A DNA stretch of 64,000 nucleotides from JABDMH01 sp965223215 (GCA_965223215.1 CBDCVZ010000010.1:3286001-3350000); one strand, 5' to 3'; counted from the stretch's first letter, positions 1-9,443 are shown. Made by a program: numbers and translations. The notes: generated from the sequence alone by a model not told the origin.

Positions 1-104
1 TAAACCGAGATAACAATCAGCATAGCCCCAATGAAAATATTCGAGTTGGAAACTACTTAGACGCCATTCGCACTTATTTAGGTTTTCTTACGGAACCGCT
101 CTAA
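1..104 (+). CDS. C-terminal end of an M20-family metallopeptidase (partial)
   Basis: An open frame runs in from the left edge and stops at the TAA at 102-104, leaving about 33 residues. The visible residues contain NQHSPNENIRVGNY followed by LDAIRTYLGFL. This resembles the C-terminus of M20 dipeptidases/carboxypeptidases, where an H-S-P-N-E motif (the His is a zinc ligand) precedes a final helix. M20 enzymes are zinc-dependent exopeptidases or amidohydrolases. The rest of the gene lies outside the window, so the exact subfamily cannot be judged. It is co-directional with the nitrilase that starts about 50 bases later. Confidence 0.55.
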   Translation, partial: NRDNNQHSPNENIRVGNYLDAIRTYLGFLTEPL

Positions 105-157
105 AAAATGAATATGGCAGGTAATCAATTTATCATCAAAATGTGGGAGAGCACCGA

Positions 158-1069
158 ATGAAAGTAGCTGTTGTACAACAAACACCCAGCTTTTTCGATT
201 GCGCTCGCACCCTCGATTTAATGGAACCGAAAGTGCAAGAAGCCGCCGATATGGGAGTCGAACTCATCCTTTTTCCAGAATCTTACTTACCTGGATATCC
301 AAGAGGGATGACCTTTGGTGCCGCCGTAGGTAGTCGGTCGACTGGTGGTCGTGAATTATGGCGAAAATACTGGCAAAATAGCATTGAAGTCGGCGATTCT
401 TCATACCGAAGACTAGCGGAATTGGCAAAAAAAAGCAAATTAATCCTGGCTATTGGAGTTACTGAAAAAGATCCCATTAATACCAGTCTATATTGTACGA
501 TGATGATTTTTGATTCCGATGGCAAACTTATTCACAAGCACCGAAAAATTAAGCCGACCGGAACTGAACGGGTCATTTGGGCAGACGGAGACGGTCAAAC
601 ATTACATGGAGTGCATACACCCCTGGGGAGATTGGGCGGTCTTGTCTGCTGGGAAAATATGATGCCGGAGGCAAGACTGGCGATTTACCGATCCGGAATT
701 GACATCTACCTGGCTCCTACTGCCGACGCTCGCGACTCATGGACTGCCTCGATGCAGCATATTGCCTGTGAAAGTCGTTGCTTCCTCCTGAGTGCAAATC
801 AATATTTCAGAAAAAGCGATTATCCAGCAGAGTTTCGAAGTTATTTGGTCCCAGAAGCACCCGAAGTTATTTGTCGCGGTGGGAGTTTAATTGTTTCTCC
901 CTACGGTGACATCTTGCGGGGGCCTCTATTTGGAGAGACGGGTATCTTGGTCGCTGAAATCGACCGCGCCGAAATTGCCAGGAGTCGGATGGACTTTGAT
1001 CCGGTGGGTCATTACAGCAGGCCAGATCTTTTTCACTTTGCGATGAGGTTACCGAAGGAGTCTGAATAA
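158..1069 (+). CDS. Nitrilase / carbon-nitrogen hydrolase
   Basis: A cytoplasmic enzyme of about 303 residues in the nitrilase superfamily. Counting from the ATG at 158, the Glu-Lys-Cys catalytic triad is visible: Glu41 in FPESYLPGY, Lys130 in HRKIKPTG, and Cys164 in GGLVCWENMMP. The C-W-E-N sequence after the nucleophile and the ERVIWADGDG segment are typical of true nitrilases (nitrile to carboxylate plus ammonia) rather than amidases or NAD synthetase domains. The exact substrate (aliphatic or aryl nitrile, cyanide) cannot be read from sequence. A GTG at 143 would add five residues, but the ATG starts directly at the conserved MKVAVVQ strand and is preferred. The next gene follows within 25 bases and may be co-transcribed. 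Confidence 0.88.
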   Translation: MKVAVVQQTPSFFDCARTLDLMEPKVQEAADMGVELILFPESYLPGYPRGMTFGAAVGSRSTGGRELWRKYWQNSIEVGDSSYRRLAELAKKSKLILAIGVTEKDPINTSLYCTMMIFDSDGKLIHKHRKIKPTGTERVIWADGDGQTLHGVHTPLGRLGGLVCWENMMPEARLAIYRSGIDIYLAPTADARDSWTASMQHIACESRCFLLSANQYFRKSDYPAEFRSYLVPEAPEVICRGGSLIVSPYGDILRGPLFGETGILVAEIDRAEIARSRMDFDPVGHYSRPDLFHFAMRLPKESE

Positions 1070-1082
1070 TGCAGGTGAGGAC

Positions 1083-1667
1083 ATGGGGTCAATGAAAAAG
1101 TTGGTGGAAGAAATTAGAGCGTGCACAATTTGTGCCGCCGACTTACCGCTGGGTACCAACCCCATTTTGCGTGTTGCGGCCAACGCTCGCATGGCCATCA
1201 TTGGTCAAGCACCAGGTAAGAAGGTTCACATCTCAGGCGTACCTTGGCAGGATGCCAGCGGCCGAAATTTAAGGGCATGGTTAGGAGTTGATGAACGCGC
1301 GTTTTATGATTCGTCAAATTTCGCGATCATTCCAATGGGCTTCTGCTATCCCGGCAAAGGTCAATCTGGCGATTTGCCTCCCCGACCTGAATGTGCCGCA
1401 AGTTGGCACGACCTAATCCATGCGAGGCTCAAGCACATTGAACTAACCTTACTGGTTGGACAATATGCACAAAGCTATTATCTCGGTACAGAGAAAAAAA
1501 GGACACTAACTCAAACTGTAAAAGCCTATCGGGAATATTATCCCAAATTTATGGTTTTACCTCATCCATCACCGAGAAACAGATTTTGGATGGCGAAAAA
1601 TCCATGGTTTGCTCAAGAAGTAATTCCCTTCTTGCAGCAAAAAGTAAGGCATATTCTAAAAGATTAA
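1083..1667 (+). CDS. Uracil-DNA glycosylase family protein
   Basis: A 194-residue protein with the UDG-superfamily layout. GQAPG corresponds to motif 1 (GEAPG in family 4, with Gln in place of the catalytic-site Glu). It is followed by a SGVPWQDASGRNLRAWLG segment that parallels the G-x-PF-x-G-x-AG loop, and HPSPRN near residue 160 is the DNA-intercalation motif. Four Cys (a CTIC pair near the N-terminus and FC...EC around residues 85-100) are placed like the iron-sulfur ligands of family 4/5 enzymes. The expected role is base-excision repair of deaminated or otherwise damaged bases. The altered motif 1 makes true uracil specificity uncertain. ATG codons at 1083 and 1092 are both usable starts. 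Confidence 0.7.
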   Translation: MGSMKKLVEEIRACTICAADLPLGTNPILRVAANARMAIIGQAPGKKVHISGVPWQDASGRNLRAWLGVDERAFYDSSNFAIIPMGFCYPGKGQSGDLPPRPECAASWHDLIHARLKHIELTLLVGQYAQSYYLGTEKKRTLTQTVKAYREYYPKFMVLPHPSPRNRFWMAKNPWFAQEVIPFLQQKVRHILKD

Positions 1668-1680
1668 AATCAATTATTGC

Positions 1681-2544
1681 GTGCTGCGCTATTATCTCTT
1701 ATTCGGCCCACTATTTCTTTTATCACTTCTGCCACTTAGAATACTCTACCTCCTGTCAGAATTATTGAATATTTTTTTATTCAAATTTGTACGTTATCGA
1801 AATAATGTGATCCATGGGAATCTTTCTCGATCATTTCCAAATAAATCTGCTGAGGAGATCAAGGGACTACAGAAATCCTTTCAAAGATATTTTTGCGATT
1901 TAATCTTTGAAACACTGAAAACGCTTTCTATTTCACCGAAACAAGTATCAAAATTGGTGAAGTTTAAGAACCTGCATTTGTTTGAGAAATATTATTCGAA
2001 AGGTCAAAGCATTATTATTGTACTTGGTCATCACGGAAATTGGGAGCTGATCGGGGCTGCATTTGCACCTCTGCCTTACCATAATCTCTACATAATCTAC
2101 CATCCACTCAATAATCGAACCGTGGAAAGGCTCATTTACCATATGCGTACCCGCCTTGGCAACAAATTATACACCATGAAAGGTACTATGCGCGGGATGC
2201 TGGCCAATCGCCATGAAACGACGGCTACCGCATTTATAGCCGATCAAACACCATCACCTGATCGCGCCTATTGGACCACCTTCTTGAATCAGGATACGCC
2301 GGTCTTTATGGGCACAGAAAAAATTGCACAGAAGTTAAATTATCCAATTATTTACATGTCTATCCGCAGACCCAAACGGGGTCATTACATCGTAACTGCC
2401 AGAGAACTTACGGATGCACCCAGGCAAATCCCTGAATACCAAATCTCAGCAACACATACGCAATGGCTCGAAGAAGATATCAGATCACAACCTGAAATCT
2501 GGCTTTGGTCTCATCGTAGGTGGAAGCACCAAAGACCAAAGTAG
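1681..2544 (+). CDS. Lysophospholipid/lipid A acyltransferase, LpxL/HtrB type
   Basis: A 287-residue membrane-anchored acyltransferase. An N-terminal hydrophobic segment (residues about 3-33) is followed by the HX4E active-site motif in GHHGNWE near residue 117, and a later TAFIADQTPSPD segment also fits the LpxL/HtrB (PF03279) family. Family members transfer a secondary acyl chain to lipid A at the inner membrane. In Bacteroidota the acceptor may be lipid A or another lipid such as an ornithine lipid. The chosen start is a GTG at 1681, 13 bases after the previous stop. No ATG lies close upstream in frame, so a non-ATG start looks genuine. Confidence 0.82.
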   Translation: MLRYYLLFGPLFLLSLLPLRILYLLSELLNIFLFKFVRYRNNVIHGNLSRSFPNKSAEEIKGLQKSFQRYFCDLIFETLKTLSISPKQVSKLVKFKNLHLFEKYYSKGQSIIIVLGHHGNWELIGAAFAPLPYHNLYIIYHPLNNRTVERLIYHMRTRLGNKLYTMKGTMRGMLANRHETTATAFIADQTPSPDRAYWTTFLNQDTPVFMGTEKIAQKLNYPIIYMSIRRPKRGHYIVTARELTDAPRQIPEYQISATHTQWLEEDIRSQPEIWLWSHRRWKHQRPK

Positions 2545-2713
2545 ATTTTTTGCGTTGAAGATTTTAATGTGACGTTAATTCCCTTGCCAAGTTGGGGTGC
2601 CATCTAGCAATGGGCTAAAGGGGCTGGTCAATGGCCTTTTCAAGATTTACAGTCGCAAAGTTCATCACCGAAGTGATGGTAAAAATGTAAGAAATTCAAT
2701 AACTTAGGAGGTT

Positions 2714-4705
2714 ATGAGATCACTTATCGGGTCGATATTAATACGCGGCTTGCTGGCATTGGTTTTGGGCAGTTTTCTGTATCCATTGGCGGCCGACACC
2801 AAAGCTGATCGAAATTGGCGAAGAATCTCCCATCCCATCTTAGAGAAGTATTGTACAAGCTGCCATAATCCAGCCGACAAAAAGGCCGGGCTAGACCTCA
2901 ATATTTTCTACTTTATTCCAAGTGTCATCAGACATGGAGACACCTGGCGCAAAGCGGTTCGGATGATGGAAAATGGAGAGATGCCTCCACCGGAAAGTCG
3001 GCAGATGACCCAGGCGGACAAAGATTCGCTGATCTACATCGTCAATCACATTTTAGATGGTGCCCTAGCTGAGCCAAATCCGGGACCTTCCGTGCTTCGG
3101 CGACTCACCCACCGCGAGTACAGCTACACCATTAAAGACCTGATGGAAATAGATTTTGATGCGCGTAAGTATTTCCCAAAGGAGGGATCTGGTGGTGAGG
3201 GGTTTGACAATCAGTCTAGGGTGTTATATATGACACCACTGATGATGGAGCGGTATTACATGGCAGCCGATTCAATCATACGAGGAGCTAGGAAGTCGGT
3301 CGATACATGGCAGACGCTGGTACCACGGTCCTACCGGCCGAATCTATTTCGCCGGTCGGTCAACCGGATTCGTAAAATCATACTACCAAACCGGGCATTG
3401 ACTTGGCGCCGGCCACTTAAAAGGGCAGAAAAAATTATCATCCCTTTCGCGGCAAAGGCCTTTCGTGGGTTTATGACTCAGGAAGAGCAAACAGATTTGA
3501 TGGATTTCTTTCGGAAGACCTACTTTGACAAAATGTGGATGCAGGCCGATGGGTTTGAATCTGCTATTGCCATCATGTTTAAGCGCATCCTGGTGTCTCC
3601 CATGTTTCTTTATCGTACTGAAGTTAATCAACCCATTCACAAGCCTTATGCCGTGTCCAATCTCGAATTAGCGACCAGGCTTTCTTATTTGTTGTGGTCT
3701 TCAATGCCTGACGACACCTTAATAGAAGTGGCCTATCGCGAGAATCTGCACGAGCAAACGGTACTTAACCGAGAGGCACGACGCATGATGAGAAGCCCAA
3801 AATTTAAGCGTTTTTCCAAGTCCTTCGCACCCCAATGGCTCGGGGTTGAAGAAGCGCTGACCTCCTCCCAGCCTGACCCGGAATTATTCCCTGAATTTAC
3901 TCCGGAGCTTCGCGATGCCATGATCAGGGAAGTCGTTGATTATTTTCATCACGTCTTGACTGAAAGAAAGAACCTGCTTGAGCTCATTGATAGTGAATAC
4001 TCCCTGATCAATAGAAAGCTTGCAGAGCACTATGATATTGAGGGTGTGACGATGACAAACGAAGAATTTCGAAGGGTAAATGTGAGTCCGGTAATGCGCG
4101 GTGGAATTCTAGGTATGGGTGCGGTACTCACTGCAACTTCATTGGCCAATCGTACCAGCCCCGTGCTACGAGGCCAATGGATCCTGGATCAGGTGTTGGG
4201 AACACCCGCTCCACCTCCACCACCAGATGTACCCGAACTTAGTGAGGGGGATGGCACCTCATATGATGACCTGAATCTTCGCGAATTACTTGAAAAACAT
4301 CGTGCAGCACCCAGCTGTGCCGGATGCCACCAAAGAATGGACCCCTTGGGTTTTGCGCTGGAAAACTTTGATGCGGTGGGACGATATCGAACCAGTTACG
4401 CTGATCAGGTTTCCATCGATACACGTTCGATACTTGAGAATGGAGAGGTACTTGAAGGACCAACAGGATTGCGTCAGCTCCTGAAAAGGGAAAAAGAAAA
4501 ATTCGCCTTCAATTTTGCGCGAAAAATGTTGTCTTATGCACTCGGGCGTGGTATTAGCTTTACTGATTCACCCACTATCAATGAAATAAAGGAGGGCTTA
4601 CTGGCGAGCAATTTTGATAGTGAGTCTATGATATTAAATTTAGTAAATAGTTATCCATTTCGTCACCGTCAAAGTGACATGACCAACTTATACATTAAAG
4701 AATGA
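2714..4705 (+). CDS. DUF1592-type secreted protein (planctomycete cytochrome-like)
   Basis: A 663-residue exported protein. A hydrophobic signal segment (residues about 5-26) precedes CTSCH (residues 47-51), a heme c-like motif in a PSCyt1-like domain. DUF1587-like (VLRRLTHREYSYTIKDL), DUF1595/DUF1592, DUF1588 and DUF1585 segments follow in the standard order, with a second C-x2-C-H (CAGCH, residues 535-539) before MDPLGFALENFDAVG. The function of the family is not established; the paired CxxCH motifs suggest c-type cytochrome-like redox activity in the periplasm. An AGGAGG lies only two bases before the ATG, unusually close for a working ribosome site. The gene overlaps its DUF1552 partner by four bases (ATGA), so the two are translationally coupled. 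Confidence 0.85.
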   Translation: MRSLIGSILIRGLLALVLGSFLYPLAADTKADRNWRRISHPILEKYCTSCHNPADKKAGLDLNIFYFIPSVIRHGDTWRKAVRMMENGEMPPPESRQMTQADKDSLIYIVNHILDGALAEPNPGPSVLRRLTHREYSYTIKDLMEIDFDARKYFPKEGSGGEGFDNQSRVLYMTPLMMERYYMAADSIIRGARKSVDTWQTLVPRSYRPNLFRRSVNRIRKIILPNRALTWRRPLKRAEKIIIPFAAKAFRGFMTQEEQTDLMDFFRKTYFDKMWMQADGFESAIAIMFKRILVSPMFLYRTEVNQPIHKPYAVSNLELATRLSYLLWSSMPDDTLIEVAYRENLHEQTVLNREARRMMRSPKFKRFSKSFAPQWLGVEEALTSSQPDPELFPEFTPELRDAMIREVVDYFHHVLTERKNLLELIDSEYSLINRKLAEHYDIEGVTMTNEEFRRVNVSPVMRGGILGMGAVLTATSLANRTSPVLRGQWILDQVLGTPAPPPPPDVPELSEGDGTSYDDLNLRELLEKHRAAPSCAGCHQRMDPLGFALENFDAVGRYRTSYADQVSIDTRSILENGEVLEGPTGLRQLLKREKEKFAFNFARKMLSYALGRGISFTDSPTINEIKEGLLASNFDSESMILNLVNSYPFRHRQSDMTNLYIKE

Positions 4706-6096
4706 TGCACCATTCAGAACGAAGAACGTTCGGACGAAGACAGGTTTTGCGAGGTTTGGGTGCTTGTGTTGCCATCCCTTTTATGCCTTCATTAGTGGCT
4801 CAGCAAATGAGAAGCAACACATCAAAATTAGTCGCACCGCAGCGATTCGCTTGTTTATTTATGCCCAATGGAGTCCATCCACATAAATGGACCCCCAAGC
4901 AAATGGGAAGTGATTTCCAACTATCTCCAATTTTGATGCCGTTACAAAAAGTAAAGGAAAAAATATTGGTGGTAGGTAACCTCAGTAATAAACATTCGTT
5001 CAAGACGGTAGAAGGTCACTACACCAAAACTGCAAATTTTTTGACCTCGCTGAAAGTCGCTCGCACGGTAGATTCTGATGTCAACGCTGGTGGTATTTCC
5101 CTTGATCAGTTAATGGCTAAACATATTGGGCAAAACACGTTATTCCCTTCCCTGCAATACGGGATCGATCGCATGCGGAGTGGTGTCTGCAAATCGACCG
5201 GCATCACTAAATTATACGGAAGCACCATCTCCTGGGAAACCGGTCGGCAGCCGAGATCGCTGGAGATAGATCCAAGGATGGCATTTGACCGTCTGTTCCG
5301 AAATTTCATTCCAGGTAAAAAGCCCCTTCCCCAAGATCCCGCCAAAGAAAGCGTGCTGGACATCGTGCGTGAAGATGCAAGGCGATTGGAAAAAAGAATG
5401 GGCATTGAGGATCGCAATAAACTAAGTGAATATTTTTCGGCTGTACGAACCATCGAAAAGAGACTTGATAGTCAGGACAAATTGGATGATTTTGCTGCGC
5501 AAATCACCCCTGACCTAAAGAAGGAGCTGAAGCAAATGGATGTTCGAATTCATGAGTGGGCAGAATTTGCAGAAGGTGTCGATGTCACTGAAAAGGTCAG
5601 GCTAATGATTGATATCATGGTCCTAGCCTTCTGGAGTGATGCATCACGGGTGGCCACATTTATGATGGGAAACTCTGCTTCTGGCCGAAATTTTTCATTT
5701 CTCGAAGGTGTTCACGATACCCATCATGCCATTTCACATCATAAATATGATCCCAGGCAAATGGCTCAGTACGAAAAAATCAACCACTGGCATATTGAAC
5801 AGTATGGCTATTTTTTAGAAAGGTTAGATGCCATCAAAGAAGGAGATTCGACGGTACTTGACAACAGCATGATACTTTTTGGCTCCGGCTTACGGGACGG
5901 GATGCGGCATTCACCCAATGACCTTCCCATTGTGGTGGGTGGAAGTGGTGGAGGCAAGCTGATCACCGGTCAAAATGTGAAGTATCAAGAACGAGTACCA
6001 CTGGCAAACCTCTATGAAACAATGCTGATGGCCATGGACATTCATGTTGACCAATTTGGAGACAGCACCGGTGCGTTGTGCGATCTTATGACTTGA
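4702..6096 (+). CDS. DUF1552 domain protein with Tat-type signal
   Basis: A 464-residue protein whose N-terminus carries an arginine pair (GRRQVLRGLG) followed by a hydrophobic stretch, consistent with twin-arginine export of a folded protein. The body matches the DUF1552 family, an alkaline-phosphatase/sulfatase-fold-like group of unknown substrate: FACLFMPNGVHP near the start, a central coiled region (EDARRLEKRMGIEDRNKL), and C-terminal HHKYDP and LFGSGLRDGMRHSPNDLP motifs. It is nearly always encoded beside DUF1592 proteins, as here with an ATGA overlap. Such pairs are common in Planctomycetes and Verrucomicrobia and are also seen in Saprospiria. A joint role in periplasmic oxidative degradation is inference. 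Confidence 0.85.
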   Translation: MMHHSERRTFGRRQVLRGLGACVAIPFMPSLVAQQMRSNTSKLVAPQRFACLFMPNGVHPHKWTPKQMGSDFQLSPILMPLQKVKEKILVVGNLSNKHSFKTVEGHYTKTANFLTSLKVARTVDSDVNAGGISLDQLMAKHIGQNTLFPSLQYGIDRMRSGVCKSTGITKLYGSTISWETGRQPRSLEIDPRMAFDRLFRNFIPGKKPLPQDPAKESVLDIVREDARRLEKRMGIEDRNKLSEYFSAVRTIEKRLDSQDKLDDFAAQITPDLKKELKQMDVRIHEWAEFAEGVDVTEKVRLMIDIMVLAFWSDASRVATFMMGNSASGRNFSFLEGVHDTHHAISHHKYDPRQMAQYEKINHWHIEQYGYFLERLDAIKEGDSTVLDNSMILFGSGLRDGMRHSPNDLPIVVGGSGGGKLITGQNVKYQERVPLANLYETMLMAMDIHVDQFGDSTGALCDLMT

Positions 6097-6267
6097 GCTG
6101 TTGGGGTAGCTAAGCCAAGGAGCCCCGACTACCCAGGTATGTTAGCGCTCCAAATAGAATCGTACCTTCTCTTATTTCATAAAGTCTACCTGGAGGTTAC
6201 CTCTCTTTGCTCAGATTGTCAAAGAATGCCTGGAAATACTATATTAGGGGCCCATTCTGAGAACGAT

Positions 6268-6648
6268 ATGAGTGTACTAGTACGAGACTTTATGAAATCT
6301 CCGGTGTCAACCTGTGTTTTGGAGGCAGATGTTGGCAAGGTTCGTGACTTGATGCGACTGCGAGGATTTAGCGCAGTTCCAATCGTAGAGATGAAAGGTG
6401 AATCTATTCTCATTAGAGGTATTGTAACCAACAATGATCTCATGGGTGCTTTCGACGACAATGTGCCGATCAAGCAAGTCATGACCCATGGTGTTTATGT
6501 CGTCGATCCCGAAGCAAGTGCTCAGGAGGCAGCCAAAATGATGTTGCATCACAAAGTACATCATCTGCTCGTTATCGAAGAAACGCGAATTGTTGGTATG
6601 CTGAGTTCGTTGGACTTCGTACGTCTCATTTCGAACGATCAATTTTAA
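6268..6648 (+). CDS. CBS-domain pair protein
   Basis: A small protein of 126 residues when started at the ATG at 6268. It consists of two tandem CBS motifs: VRDFMKSPVSTCVLEADVGKV...GFSAVPIVE and IKQVMTHGVYVVDPEASAQEAAKMM...VHHLLVIEE...GMLSSLDFVRLI. Free-standing CBS pairs bind adenine nucleotides and act as energy or ligand sensors for partner proteins. An upstream in-frame ATG at 6139 would add 43 residues with no CBS-like features, so the shorter start is preferred. The partner is not evident from the neighbours. Confidence 0.8.
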   Translation: MSVLVRDFMKSPVSTCVLEADVGKVRDLMRLRGFSAVPIVEMKGESILIRGIVTNNDLMGAFDDNVPIKQVMTHGVYVVDPEASAQEAAKMMLHHKVHHLLVIEETRIVGMLSSLDFVRLISNDQF

Positions 6649-6654
6649 ACATCA

Positions 6655-6685
6655 GATCGAGACATCTTCGATCATTTTATTTATT
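6655..6685 (+). terminator. Possible intrinsic terminator after the CBS gene
   Basis: GATCGA (6655-6660) pairs with TCGATC (6668-6673) around a short loop and is followed by ATTTTATTTATT. The stem is only six to seven base pairs and AT-rich, so this is a modest candidate. It lies just after the + strand gene and before the convergent - strand gene. Confidence 0.35.
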
Positions 6686-6828
6686 GAAATCACCCGGTCA
6701 GCACTTAGATCAATACCTTTTAAGGCATTTATATCTTATGCCGTAACGAATTATATCCAAAGCCTGGCTAAATATTCTATAGTGAAGTCCTCGACCGGAG
6801 GGAGTGGAGATCCTCGTCTTAACGGCAG

Positions 6829-8985
6829 CTAGTTAAAGTAATAAGATAGTTTAGCGACAATGGCTCTATTCTTATAGGAAAAGGAATCGGAAAAATGATT
6901 GCTGGAGTACACAATAAAGAAATCTGACACCGGCTTATAGCGCCATTGAAATCGAATATTTAAATTGACATTATCGATTTGATCGTTATATTGGAGATAG
7001 CCAGTCAAAAATATCTTATCGGTAAAGGTGATATCGAGTTTCGGTCCGATTAATAATAAATTAATGGGATCATCCAGCTGCAATAAATTAATTCGGTTAA
7101 AGGAAGATCTTAAACCGATGCTCCCGAAGGGTTGAACGCGGTAATTTGTTTCTACATCCAAGCCAAACCTTCCACCATCAAAATAGTCACCGATTTGTGT
7201 CAATACCCTAAAGTTAAAAATGGATCGGGCGTTTGAAGAGAAAAAAGCTGAAAAATCCGTCCAACGATATTCAGAACCCTCTGACAGTAGCAAAGCACCT
7301 GTATTAGTTGGGTCAAATGGATCGAGCAATCGAAGGAAGGTATTTGTGAGTGCTAAACCCATGTTACTGCGATCGATGAACTGAAAATTATATGCTAAGG
7401 AAAGTTGCCGGTCGCTTAACCTAAAATTTCGATCATGGAACATTTGCACTTGAACTGATGGACCGTGGTTGGCAATAATCGATTCTTTAGGAAAGAATTT
7501 ATAAGTGACACTTGGATCGATTAAATAATAACCCTTTCGTCGCACAAAACCGACTTTCGCTTGATAGTTTTGATCGACTAGTTGTTGATTTAGTGTCGCA
7601 GAAAAGCGTTGATCTGAATAAGTGATTTCAGCAGCGCTGGCAAAACCACGTCCTTGATCACTGGGCGCAAAAGAGTGATGATAAAATATTTTACCTGTCC
7701 ATCGGCTGTCAGCACTTGCCAGATTGTAGTCGATGCCAAACACCCGGTTAAATTGGTCACCTCCCCCGTTCACAGTTTCATCGGTAAGGCTCTTGTTTAC
7801 AAAAAACACTCCCAGGTTTGAACGTTCAAATACTTGTTGCTGTACGGCAGCCACGGTAAAGTTTGCAGGTGAAATTTCGTCTCCTGGTCCAGTCTGAATA
7901 TTCATCAGCCCAATCCGCATATCGTCGCCAATTTTTCCACTTAATCTAAGTCCTGCCCTAACTGGACTATTGAGGCCGATACGTCGAGAGAAGAAAGGGC
8001 GAATTGTCGGGCTTCCAAGGCTGGCAAACAGATCACTATTTTCTAAAAAGAATTGGCGACGTTCGGGAAAAAACAATTCGAAGCGATCCAAATTTGTGAC
8101 CTGCTCATCCACCTCGACCTGAGAAAAATCCGGATTGACCGTCAAATCAAGGTTCAGGGAAGTAGAGAGGGTTACTTTTGCATCAAGACCTGCATCAAAA
8201 TCACCTCTGGCACGCAAATCCGTTGATTGCCGGCTAGATCTACCGGAAACGTAGGGGATCAAGGAAAATCTAGTGCCTAAACTGGGTGGTGCCTCATCAA
8301 AAACCAAGGTTCCGGTGAATGCCAGGTTGGCCGTTTGAAATTGACGAGGCACTGGAGCCCAACTCGATTTTTCAGCACTCTTTAGGTCCAACCGACTAAA
8401 ATTAATGCCCCATTCTCTCACACCATTTTGGTATCTAATGCTCCTAAAAGGAATGGCATATTCGGCAATCCATTTATCTGAGTAGTTTTGCACCGCTGAT
8501 CTCCATTTGCAATCCCAGTCGAGCGAAACGAAACCACCATTTGCTTGAAGCCCATCCCATTGGGCTCCTGCAGCCGAGGTCCCAAATGAGAAGCCATTGG
8601 TTTGATCATTGTAGGTATCCATAAATACCAGAAAGTTGTCATTCTTGCCAAAGGAAAAGTCCCGTCGCAATGATTCGGCAGGGCGTTTGCCAGCGAAGGT
8701 ATCCATGCAAGTAATGGCCATATAGAGAAAGTCATCATCATAAGCCACGCGTACTTCTGTTTGCGAAATGGCCTGGCCAGAATCAATAGGAAGTACCCTA
8801 AAAAAATCCCCAGCGACGGCTGCCATCTCCCAAGTCCTTTCATTCAGTGAACCATCTATTGCCATTGGATCTTTGATGCGTTCAGCTCTAATCTGAAAGC
8901 GCTTACGATTTTCGCCAAACTCCTGCGCAGTCAACGTCTTCGCAAGGAATAAGAAAACAAGAAAAAAGAGGAGATGATATTGCAT
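6829..8985 (-). CDS. Outer-membrane protein with CBM9-like domain and DUF5916 barrel
   Basis: About 718 residues when started at the Met at 8985, which places a clean signal peptide (YHLLFFLVFLFLAKTLTAQ) at the N-terminus; the longer start at 9015 adds ten polar residues. The mature N-terminus has a CBM9-like fold (DPMAIDGSLNERTWEMAA, then VRVAYDDDFLYMAI). The remainder is DUF5916, with many alternating aromatic beta-strands and a C-terminal strand ending in Phe-Asn, as expected for an outer-membrane barrel. The family motif LFFPERRQFFLENSDLF is present. Members are abundant in Bacteroidota; their substrate is unknown. A TAnnTTTG promoter box lies about 75 bases upstream. Confidence 0.85.
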   Translation of the reverse strand: MQYHLLFFLVFLFLAKTLTAQEFGENRKRFQIRAERIKDPMAIDGSLNERTWEMAAVAGDFFRVLPIDSGQAISQTEVRVAYDDDFLYMAITCMDTFAGKRPAESLRRDFSFGKNDNFLVFMDTYNDQTNGFSFGTSAAGAQWDGLQANGGFVSLDWDCKWRSAVQNYSDKWIAEYAIPFRSIRYQNGVREWGINFSRLDLKSAEKSSWAPVPRQFQTANLAFTGTLVFDEAPPSLGTRFSLIPYVSGRSSRQSTDLRARGDFDAGLDAKVTLSTSLNLDLTVNPDFSQVEVDEQVTNLDRFELFFPERRQFFLENSDLFASLGSPTIRPFFSRRIGLNSPVRAGLRLSGKIGDDMRIGLMNIQTGPGDEISPANFTVAAVQQQVFERSNLGVFFVNKSLTDETVNGGGDQFNRVFGIDYNLASADSRWTGKIFYHHSFAPSDQGRGFASAAEITYSDQRFSATLNQQLVDQNYQAKVGFVRRKGYYLIDPSVTYKFFPKESIIANHGPSVQVQMFHDRNFRLSDRQLSLAYNFQFIDRSNMGLALTNTFLRLLDPFDPTNTGALLLSEGSEYRWTDFSAFFSSNARSIFNFRVLTQIGDYFDGGRFGLDVETNYRVQPFGSIGLRSSFNRINLLQLDDPINLLLIGPKLDITFTDKIFLTGYLQYNDQIDNVNLNIRFQWRYKPVSDFFIVYSSNHFSDSFSYKNRAIVAKLSYYFN

Positions 8986-9059
8986 ATTCTGATGGTCCGT
9001 ATTTTGGGGGTTCATTAATTTCCCCGGAATTTTCTCGATCGGGTCTGTGTGTGTGCTTG

Positions 9060-9067
9060 CAAATGTA
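9060..9067 (-). promoter_or_regulatory. Bacteroidota -7 promoter box for the DUF5916 gene
   Basis: On the minus strand the bases read TACATTTG, an exact fit to the Bacteroidota -7 consensus TAnnTTTG. It is placed about 75 bases before the preferred start at 8985. A clear TTTG -33 element at standard spacing is not seen. Confidence 0.45.
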
Positions 9068-9443
9068 GTGCTTTGATAACTCTTGAATCACAATTCTCTG
9101 ACCAGCAATCTACGACCGACGGATCTGACTCAGACATGGACTTCGTTTACATCTTAAAACTACCACAATTCTTATGCTCCGCTTTAGTTGAGCTATCGAT
9201 CTCAGACTCCGACGCAATTATTCAAATTACTGGGAAACGAATTCAAACGTCCTTCAAAATCCTGTTGTCAACGTCCAAATTCAAGGTCTCTAATGGAACC
9301 TTTGAGCCGACCAGCATATGCATCAAAACTTTGACACCCCTAAACAACCCCATTCACCCGAAGAGTGAAAATTGGCTTGACTTTTGGTAAAAAAAAGACC
9401 AGTGCCTGCTTATCCCCCATTCCTCATTTTCTAATCTCAACAG
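9068..9443. other. Intergenic region, no gene supported
   Basis: This stretch lies between the divergent DUF5916 and DUF4440 genes. An open frame of 113 codons on the + strand overlaps the promoter box and has no recognisable motif, signal or family resemblance, so it is not called. No RNA gene or repeat was seen. Confidence 0.5.

Noticed and set aside
9049..9390. 113-codon + strand frame between the DUF5916 and DUF4440 genes
   Set aside because: It overlaps the DUF5916 promoter box, has no recognisable domain or signal peptide, and its composition is not convincing.
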